Under the pieces are notes generated by a model. It was given only the letters and a program-made list of their open reading frames with translations, was not told the DNA's origin and ran no database searches. Below are positions 58,349 through 64,000 of a stretch of 64,000 bases of DNA, one piece after another. The stretch is from assembly GCF_038096165.1 (NCBI RefSeq), contig NZ_CP151076.1, forward strand, positions 372,001 through 436,000, written 5' to 3'. The position numbers were made by a program, and so were the translations under genes. The first letter of the stretch is position 1; every line of letters begins with the position of its first letter. The stretch comes from Pseudomonas sp. G.S.17 (GTDB lineage: Bacteria > Pseudomonadota > Gammaproteobacteria > Pseudomonadales > Pseudomonadaceae).

Positions 58349-60106
58349 CTATCTGTATGTCTCGGTCGATGCTTCTGGTTTCTCCAAGAGCCCAGCGAGC
58401 CGAGCGATACTTGGAAGAGTGATCAAATGTTCACGCTGAATATGGAGTAGTTGGCGTTCCCCATATTTGCGACTGACGGAGCCGTTATCGTGTCCTGTCA
58501 TTGCATCGTGCACTTCTTCAGGAATCCCTGCCTCTCGACACATCGTTTTGAAAGCGTGGCGGAATCCGTGAGCTGGCCTGACGGGTGACTGTAAGCCAAC
58601 AACTTTTTTCAGATACTCGCCCCAGCGTTTGCCGAAGTTATGTCCATACCATCCGTCAGGGCTTGGGGTTAGCAATGGGAACAGTTGGCCGTCCTGTGGA
58701 AGCTCGGCGACATAATCCAAGAGACCCAACTCGATAAGGTCCGGGTGCACAGCGACCGCCCGGTGGCTGCCAAGTGTCTTCATCGTGCGCTTGTCATTAC
58801 CGTCCTCCTCCGGCGTAGACATCAGGTCCAGATACCATATCCCGTCCTCGCTCTGTCTCACCTCGGATGCTCGCATCTGCGCAATCTCTTCACGGCGGGC
58901 ACCCGAGTAGCAGAGAAGGAGTGGCAGCCAGAACCATGCTTTACCGAACGAGGCACGTGGAGGCAGCCATTCACCTCGGAAGGCGGGGCTGGAGAAGATT
59001 GTGATGAGCTCGGTCCGAGTGTACGACTTACGTGGAGCAGTACGAGCGGCTTTGCTGCTGGCTTTGGCGAGCTGCTGGGTAATCCCGGAGGTGGTCACGG
59101 GGTTTTCGGCCAGATACTCCATTCGAACCGCGTAGCTAAGAACCGCTGAGAGGGCCATTAGGCGGTTTTTTACCGTGGCTGTGCTAAGGCGAGGTAAATC
59201 CAACGCATCGGCCTTGGCGATCTGTTCTGGAGCGTTTAAAGCTCGTATTCCATCGCCCTTGCTCGGAAGGCGGCGCAGGAAGCCTTGGAACTCCTCTACG
59301 GTCTTGCGTCTGATGCGTTCAACTGGCAGGTCGCCCAATAGCTCGATGAAGCGATTGATTGTCGCTTGGTATTCGCCTATGCGCTTTCGCACGTCTCGAC
59401 TATCGCCGTCAGTGTCACGTGCCCTGCGAGCCCAAGATTCGAAGACCTCGGATAGCTTGTTCTCTTCGCGTTCATGTCGAGCAGTGTCGAAGCTGATTGG
59501 TGCCTCTGGCGGCATGCTTAGTGTGGTCGCGTGGTCATCGTGATAGCGCTTGAAAGCGATCTCCGAGAGTTCCAGTTGTTTCGCAAGGAATGCTTCCCGA
59601 AGTTGGGTCTCGAAGGCTGAGCCATTGGTTGCCGGAGGGAGGTTGTGCCGAGAAAGCTCTTCAGAAATGAGCTTGTCGAGACTCGCCATGCGACGTGCCC
59701 CAAAGTCGCGCCGCTTGAGTATGTCTCTCGCTTTCCCAGCGCCAAAGCAGGATGCAAGTGTTTCTACATCATCGTCAGTGCAAATGAGCCATTGCTCAAA
59801 ATTTCCTGATAGCTCGGAGTCCTCAAGCTCTCGCTTTGCCCACCATGCGGCGATCTGTATGGCATCACGCGCAGCGGGTTGGAAGTCGCCCTGATTCTGA
59901 AGGCGAGTCCGGCCAAAGAGCTCTTCGGATTTTGTCCACTCTGATGCGAAGCGAGTTTTGGCTTCGATCCGGCAGGTAGTCTCAAGGCTGCGCTTGTAGA
60001 ACTCGCCGAATTGAGGGAGGTAGGGCTTCACGTCCTTCGGGACGCGGCGGCGAATGTAGTAGATGCCGCTTCTCGGATCTTTCCAGGGTTGTGCCATGAA
60101 TGCCAT
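58349..60106 (-). CDS. Tyrosine integrase of the tRNA-Phe island (585 aa)
   Basis: This large site-specific recombinase begins MAFMAQPWKDPRSGIYYIRRRVP (DUF6538 N-terminal domain, residues 1-60). A core-binding domain is at about 200-330. The catalytic domain shows GARREEIAQMR (Arg, about 405), HGFRHAFKTMCREAG (His-x-x-Arg, about 524), TGHDNGSVSRKYG (His and the Tyr nucleophile, about 551). It is transcribed away from tRNA-Phe, with its start 96 bp from the tRNA 3' end. The expected function is recombination between the 33-bp repeats. Confidence 0.95.
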   Translation of the reverse strand: MAFMAQPWKDPRSGIYYIRRRVPKDVKPYLPQFGEFYKRSLETTCRIEAKTRFASEWTKSEELFGRTRLQNQGDFQPAARDAIQIAAWWAKRELEDSELSGNFEQWLICTDDDVETLASCFGAGKARDILKRRDFGARRMASLDKLISEELSRHNLPPATNGSAFETQLREAFLAKQLELSEIAFKRYHDDHATTLSMPPEAPISFDTARHEREENKLSEVFESWARRARDTDGDSRDVRKRIGEYQATINRFIELLGDLPVERIRRKTVEEFQGFLRRLPSKGDGIRALNAPEQIAKADALDLPRLSTATVKNRLMALSAVLSYAVRMEYLAENPVTTSGITQQLAKASSKAARTAPRKSYTRTELITIFSSPAFRGEWLPPRASFGKAWFWLPLLLCYSGARREEIAQMRASEVRQSEDGIWYLDLMSTPEEDGNDKRTMKTLGSHRAVAVHPDLIELGLLDYVAELPQDGQLFPLLTPSPDGWYGHNFGKRWGEYLKKVVGLQSPVRPAHGFRHAFKTMCREAGIPEEVHDAMTGHDNGSVSRKYGERQLLHIQREHLITLPSIARLAGLLEKPEASTETYR

Positions 60107-60107
60107 C

Positions 60108-60130
60108 GTGTACCCGCCATGTGTACTCAG
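60108..60130. repeat. Arm-type repeat next to integrase (partner at 54096-54118)
   Basis: This 23-bp sequence (GTGTACCCGCC followed by ATGTGTACTCAG) lies directly in front of the integrase start. Its partner lies 60 bp inside the left attachment repeat, so one copy is near each end of the island, as expected for integrase arm-binding sites. Confidence 0.65.
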
Positions 60131-60201
60131 TTGGGCGGGCTACAGCTACTCCAGATACACAAAACCCCCGAAACCTTGCGGAATCAGGGGCTTAAATGTT
60201 T

Positions 60202-60277
60202 TGGTGCCCAGAGACGGAATCGAACCGCCGACACGGGGATTTTCAATCCCCTGCTCTACCGACTGAGCTATCTGGGC
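60202..60277 (-). tRNA. tRNA-Phe(GAA)
   Basis: A 76-nt tRNA with encoded CCA. The acceptor stem GCCCAGA pairs with TCTGGGC, the anticodon loop reads TTGAAAA (anticodon GAA), and the T-arm contains GGTTCGATTCC. Its last 33 nucleotides are the island's right attachment repeat. Confidence 0.97.
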
Positions 60278-60378
60278 AACGGGGCGCATTAGACGTTTTT
60301 TTCAGGGGGTCGTCAACGGGTTTTTTAAAAAAATTTGAATTATTACCGTCGCTTACGACCCGCACTGCTGGAAACGCT

Positions 60379-60651
60379 TTATTTTTCGGGGGGAACGTAG
60401 CCGTCGGCCTTGGCGTATTCCTCGCCGGATAGGAACTTGTCCATCTCGGTTTGCAGGAATTTACGGTCTTCGGCGTTCATCATGTTCAGGCGACGTTCGT
60501 TGATCAGCAGGGTCTGGTGTTTCTGCCAGTCGCCCCAGGCTTTCTGGGAGACGTGGTTGAAAATGTCTTCGCCTTTGGCGCCAGGGTAAGGGGCGCGTTC
60601 CAGGCCGGGCAGTTCTTCTTTGTATTTGCGGCACATTACGGTGCGGGTCAT
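60379..60651 (-). CDS. Fe(2+)-trafficking protein YggX
   Basis: This 90-residue protein has the family signature [21 protein letters not shown] and [30 protein letters not shown], with the single conserved Cys at position 7. YggX protects Fe-S clusters and helps supply or keep iron. It overlaps mutY by 4 bp. The MutY-YggX pair is conserved in gammaproteobacteria and fits, because MutY carries a 4Fe-4S cluster. Confidence 0.95.
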   Translation of the reverse strand: MTRTVMCRKYKEELPGLERAPYPGAKGEDIFNHVSQKAWGDWQKHQTLLINERRLNMMNAEDRKFLQTEMDKFLSGEEYAKADGYVPPEK

Positions 60652-61715
60652 GACGACTCTCCTGCATTCAATACGTCGGCTGCGCGTTTCAGCAGCTTCT
60701 TCACCGGGGCGGCAAGGCCCAGGCGCGGCGGGGTGGCGAGGTTATACCAGAGCCAGTCGGCCTCGGCCACGTGGTGAGCGGACTCCTCGACCTGGACCAG
60801 CCAGGGTTCGATGCTCAGGCGAAAGTGGCTGAAGGTGTGGATCAGCCCCGGCAGTTCGTGGTGTTTGCCCAGCTCCAGCGAGTGTTGCAGGGCCAGGTGT
60901 TGCAAATCGGCGAAATCATCCAGTTCCGGAAGGCTCCACAATCCACCCCACAAACCCGAGGAAGGGCGGCGATAAAGCAGAATCGCGCCATCGCGGTTGG
61001 CGAGCATCGGCATCAGCGTGCGCTTCTGCGGGACGTCCTTGCGCGGTTTGGGGATCGGGTAGCGGGTTTCCAGGCCCAGCAGGTGCGCTTCGCAGCCACT
61101 TTCCAACGGGCACAACAGGCAAGTGGGTTTGCTCCGGGTGCACAACGTTGCGCCCAGATCCATCATCGCCTGAGTGTAGTTATTGACCCGCGTGTGCGGC
61201 GTGAAGCGCTCGGCAGTGGCCCAAAGCTGTTTGGCGACCTTCGGCTCACCGGGATAACCCTCCTGCGCCGTGTAGCGCGCCAGAACGCGTTTGACGTTGC
61301 CGTCGAGGATCGGCGCGCGCAGGCCCATGCTCAGGCTGGCGATGGCGCCTGCGGTGGACAGGCCGATGCCGGGCAGCAGAATGAGTTGTTCCACGTCCCG
61401 GGGGAATTCGCCGCCGTGATCAGCGACGACGATTTTTGCGGTCTTTTGCAGATTGCGCGCGCGGGTGTAATAACCCAGGCCGGTCCACAGGTGCAGCACT
61501 TCGTCTTCCGGCGCTTCGGCCAGGGCTTGCACGGTGGGCAGCGCCTCCATGAAGCGGTCGAAGTAGTTGAGCACCGTGCTGACCTGAGTCTGCTGCAACA
61601 TGATTTCCGAAACCCACACCCGATACGGCGTGATGCCTTGTTGCCAAGGCAAGTCGTGGCGACCATAGCGGTCGTACCAGTCCAGTACAGCGGTGGAAAA
61701 TTGCTCGGGTTGCAT
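60648..61715 (-). CDS. mutY: A/G-specific adenine glycosylase MutY
   Basis: This 355-residue DNA repair enzyme removes A opposite 8-oxoG. The helix-hairpin-helix with catalytic Asp is [15 protein letters not shown]...GNVKRVLAR (about 113-146). The 4Fe-4S loop is C-x6-C-x2-C-x5-C ([17 protein letters not shown], about 192-208). The N-terminus [16 protein letters not shown] and the catalytic Glu region [13 protein letters not shown] are present. A NUDIX-like C-terminal domain recognises 8-oxoG. Followed by yggX in the same operon. Confidence 0.97.
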   Translation of the reverse strand: MQPEQFSTAVLDWYDRYGRHDLPWQQGITPYRVWVSEIMLQQTQVSTVLNYFDRFMEALPTVQALAEAPEDEVLHLWTGLGYYTRARNLQKTAKIVVADHGGEFPRDVEQLILLPGIGLSTAGAIASLSMGLRAPILDGNVKRVLARYTAQEGYPGEPKVAKQLWATAERFTPHTRVNNYTQAMMDLGATLCTRSKPTCLLCPLESGCEAHLLGLETRYPIPKPRKDVPQKRTLMPMLANRDGAILLYRRPSSGLWGGLWSLPELDDFADLQHLALQHSLELGKHHELPGLIHTFSHFRLSIEPWLVQVEESAHHVAEADWLWYNLATPPRLGLAAPVKKLLKRAADVLNAGESS

Positions 61716-61777
61716 TGCTTGGTCCGGGTTGATCTGGAGGCGTATGGGTTGTTGTAGATGCGGCTGTAGATGCGGCT

Positions 61778-61830
61778 GTAGGAGCGGCTTTAGCCGCGAG
61801 ATACGGTCTCGCGGCTAAAGCCGCTCCTAC
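61778..61830. repeat. 24-bp perfect inverted repeat, REP-type hairpin
   Basis: GTAGGAGCGGCTTTAGCCGCGAGA (as two arms, 61778-61801 and 61807-61830) with a 5-base loop. It is preceded by TGTAGATGCGGC repeats and followed by ATCTACAGCC, so the longer structure is partly duplicated. It may also act as a terminator or mRNA stabiliser for the asmA transcript. Confidence 0.85.
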
Positions 61831-61863
61831 ATCTACAGCCGGTCGTACAAATCGGGAGCGTTT

Positions 61864-64000
61864 CTAGCGCTTGAACAGTCCGCGCAGCGCGTCCTTGAGT
61901 TCCGGGCTGACTTTGTCGCCGAGTTTTTCTTCGATCTTGTCACCCAGCTTGTCGCCCGCCAGTTTCGCGGCGACCTGGCCGAGGCCTTCCTTGTCCAGAC
62001 GGCAGGCCTTGGCGCCCAGTTCCAGCGGGCCACGGCAGCGCACTGGCCACTCGATGCCGACATAGCGCGGATTCACTTCGCACGCCGGATCAGGCATCTC
62101 GGTCTTGTCGCCTTCGATGATGATGCCCACGCGATAGTTCATGCCCAGTACGCGCAGGTCGACGTCGCCATCGCCATTCACGGTCAGGCCGGGAATCCGC
62201 ACTTTGAGGTCAGGATTGCTGGCCACGCCGTTACGGAACACCAGATTGCCGTTGAGCTGCTGGAAAGGCGTGTCCTTGCCGCGCGGCTCGCCGCTGAGGG
62301 TTTTGCGGTTGAGCAGGGAAATGCCCTGGCACAGCTGTTGTTCGAGGTTGGCGTTGACCAGTACGCCATTGTTGAGCATGAAGCTGGCGGTGCCGTTGAG
62401 GCTGTCGATCAGGGCTTTTTCGCTGTTGCCCTTGCCGTTCAGGTCACTGTTGAGAGTGAGCAAACCTTTGACCGGCGGGGTTTGGCCCTGGCTTTGCAGA
62501 ACGCTTTCGATGGGCACTTTGGCGACGCGGGTCTGAACGCTCACCAGCGGTACGTCCGGGCGTACGTCAAGGTTGCCTTTGACTTCGAAATTGCCGTTGT
62601 ACAGATCGCCACGCAGGCTTTCGAGGCTGACTACGCCGTCCAAAGCCTTGGTTTTGAGTGCTGCGTTCTGAATCGGCAGTTTGTCCAGCGTCAGCGTGCC
62701 GAAACTCAGGTCGGCATCTACGTCCAGTTTGCGCATGCGTTCCAGCGGCAGCAGTTTGCTGGTGCTCCAGGCCGCTTTGGTAGGTTGCTCCGGCAGCGGC
62801 GTCGTACCCGCGCCGGCGACAGCAGCCGCTTCGCCACTCTGAACTTCGGTTTTGCGCGCGGCTTTTGCCCCTTTGATTTCTTCGCTTTCGGCCGGACGAT
62901 AACGGTCGGCATTGAACGTGTCGCCCTTGAGTTGCAGGCGCAGCGCCTGTTTGGCGAAGTCATCCACGGCGATGCGGCCGGTGAAGGCGCTGTTATCGAC
63001 CTTCAGGTTCAGGTCTTCCAGCGCCACGCTGGTTGGCGTGCCGGTCAGGCGGGTGACCATTTCGACCTTGCTCAGGCTGCCTTCAGCCATGGCCGGCAGC
63101 GTCTGGCCGACGCTGTCGAGGAAGGTGCGCAGGTCAAACTGGGCAATCGACAGGCCGCCGCTGAGTTGCGGGGTTTTATCCAGTTCGCGAACGTGCAGTT
63201 CACCCAGGGCGCGCAATTGGTTGGCGGACAGCTTGAGGCTGGTCCATTCGGCGACGTTCGCTGCCAGGTCGACCAGTAATTGCCCTTGGGCAGCGAAGGT
63301 CACGGTTTTGCCTTGCAGCGGTTCGCCCGAAGCTTCGCCGGACAAGCGCATGTCTTCAAACTGATAACGCTTGAGCGCCCGGTCCAGGCGCAGCTCGCCA
63401 ACCAGTTCGGTCTTGGCACGTATTACTGGCTGGTTGGTGGCCAGGAAAGCCGTCAGTTTGATCGGAATCTCGGCGCCTTCGTGGATGGCGCCGGTGCTCA
63501 GCTGGATGCTTTCGGCACTGAAGGACTGGCCTTTGCGCGCATCGGTGTATTCGACCCGTGCGTTATTGACGGTCAGGCTGTCGATATCCAGGCGGATGGG
63601 CTGCGCGGCCTTGTCGGGCCGGGTCGCAACGGCTGGGCTGTTGTCGGTGGGCGGTGGTGTGGCGCCGGGTTCGGCAGGTGCGGGTTTGCCGATATCTTCC
63701 CAGTTGCCATGACCGTTTTCGTCACGATTGAGGCTCAGGTTCAAGCCTTCGACACGCACGTCGCTCATCTGTACCTGGCGGCGCAACAGCGGCAGCACGC
63801 GCACGGACAGACCGAGCATTTGCAGGTCGGCGAAAGGTTTGGTGGGGTTGGTCAAGGTGGCGACGCTGGCTTCATGCAGCTCCAGGCCAAGCCATGGAAA
63901 CAGGCTCCAGCCGATGTCGCCGTTGAGCGTGAGTTCCACGTTTGCCTTGTCGCGTGCCAGTTGGCGAATCTCGTCTTTATAGTCGTTGGGATCAAACAGA
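61864..64000 (-). CDS. AsmA-family protein, 5' end outside window
   Basis: A reading frame of about 712 residues runs off the right edge of the window. The visible N-terminal part has FDPNDYKDEIRQLARDKANV and GDIGWSLFPWLGLELHEASV, typical of the AsmA N-terminal domain. The long beta-rich middle (many N-D-V-x-L-L repeats) and the C-terminal CDPACEVNPRYVG-like motif are also family features. AsmA proteins bridge the inner and outer membranes and influence lipid transport. The start codon, signal anchor and promoter lie beyond 64000. Confidence 0.92.
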   Translation of the reverse strand, partial: LFDPNDYKDEIRQLARDKANVELTLNGDIGWSLFPWLGLELHEASVATLTNPTKPFADLQMLGLSVRVLPLLRRQVQMSDVRVEGLNLSLNRDENGHGNWEDIGKPAPAEPGATPPPTDNSPAVATRPDKAAQPIRLDIDSLTVNNARVEYTDARKGQSFSAESIQLSTGAIHEGAEIPIKLTAFLATNQPVIRAKTELVGELRLDRALKRYQFEDMRLSGEASGEPLQGKTVTFAAQGQLLVDLAANVAEWTSLKLSANQLRALGELHVRELDKTPQLSGGLSIAQFDLRTFLDSVGQTLPAMAEGSLSKVEMVTRLTGTPTSVALEDLNLKVDNSAFTGRIAVDDFAKQALRLQLKGDTFNADRYRPAESEEIKGAKAARKTEVQSGEAAAVAGAGTTPLPEQPTKAAWSTSKLLPLERMRKLDVDADLSFGTLTLDKLPIQNAALKTKALDGVVSLESLRGDLYNGNFEVKGNLDVRPDVPLVSVQTRVAKVPIESVLQSQGQTPPVKGLLTLNSDLNGKGNSEKALIDSLNGTASFMLNNGVLVNANLEQQLCQGISLLNRKTLSGEPRGKDTPFQQLNGNLVFRNGVASNPDLKVRIPGLTVNGDGDVDLRVLGMNYRVGIIIEGDKTEMPDPACEVNPRYVGIEWPVRCRGPLELGAKACRLDKEGLGQVAAKLAGDKLGDKIEEKLGDKVSPELKDALRGLFKR

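Larger units (their letters stand above)
54004..60234. mobile_element. 6.2-kb genomic island integrated in tRNA-Phe
   Basis: Perfect 33-bp direct repeats of the tRNA-Phe 3' end lie at 54004-54036 and 60202-60234. A 585-residue tyrosine integrase gene is next to the intact tRNA. Between the repeats lie a serine recombinase, an integrase-like zinc-ribbon protein, an HTH protein and a DUF5343/TIGR02391 gene pair. No phage structural genes are present. It is a small integrative element that could be a phage satellite or a defence island. Confidence 0.92.

Overview
The window comes from a Pseudomonas chromosome, most likely of the fluorescens/syringae side of the genus. The signs are a Pseudomonas-type gabP, an S-type pyocin with an Im-like immunity protein, DUF3077, a PA4642-like protein and REP-type hairpins beginning GTAGGAG. 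It holds two mobile elements integrated beside tRNA genes, separated and followed by conserved host genes.

Positions 1 to about 40,213 are a lambdoid siphovirus prophage with HK97-type head genes. A DUF4224/tyrosine-integrase pair lies at the left. Next come a LexA-like CI repressor and a Cro-like protein facing each other across two palindromic operators, then an early operon (antirepressor, replication initiator with four internal iterons, DnaC-like loader, DnaB-like helicase, Q-like antiterminator). A string of single-gene cassettes, each ending in a GC-rich terminator, separates Q from the holin and nested Rz/Rz1. The morphogenesis operon follows: HNH, TerS, TerL, portal, protease, capsid, connectors, tail tube, tail chaperone with a -1 frameshift, a 2158-residue tape measure, and tail-tip proteins. 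An endolysin-like gene lies far downstream of the holin. The right flank is all minus strand: an SOS-associated peptidase behind a coiled-coil gene with a perfect LexA box, a 431-residue unknown, an excisionase-like protein and a small unknown. It ends at tRNA-Thr(TGT). The matching left attachment site is not in the window.

Positions 40,214 to 54,003 are host chromosome: a J-domain membrane protein, Dps, a methyltransferase, a polar amino acid binding protein, the GABA permease (with a sigma-54-type promoter), a Fic protein, a cytochrome b561, a colicin/pyocin module, a PA4642-like gene, an AraC regulator and a membrane fatty acid desaturase. The pyocin module is bracketed by two 61-bp copies of the 3' end of the PA4642-like gene, and the pyocin is frameshifted between its translocation and HNH nuclease domains.

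Positions 54,004 to 60,234 are a 6.2-kb island in tRNA-Phe(GAA), bounded by perfect 33-bp direct repeats of the tRNA 3' end. It carries a 585-residue integrase, a serine recombinase, a catalytic-domain-less relative of the integrase that ends in a zinc ribbon, an HTH protein, and a two-gene DUF5343 + TIGR02391 (Ymh) operon that is the best candidate here for an undescribed defence module.

From 60,235 to the end the host continues with yggX, mutY and an AsmA-family gene cut by the window edge.
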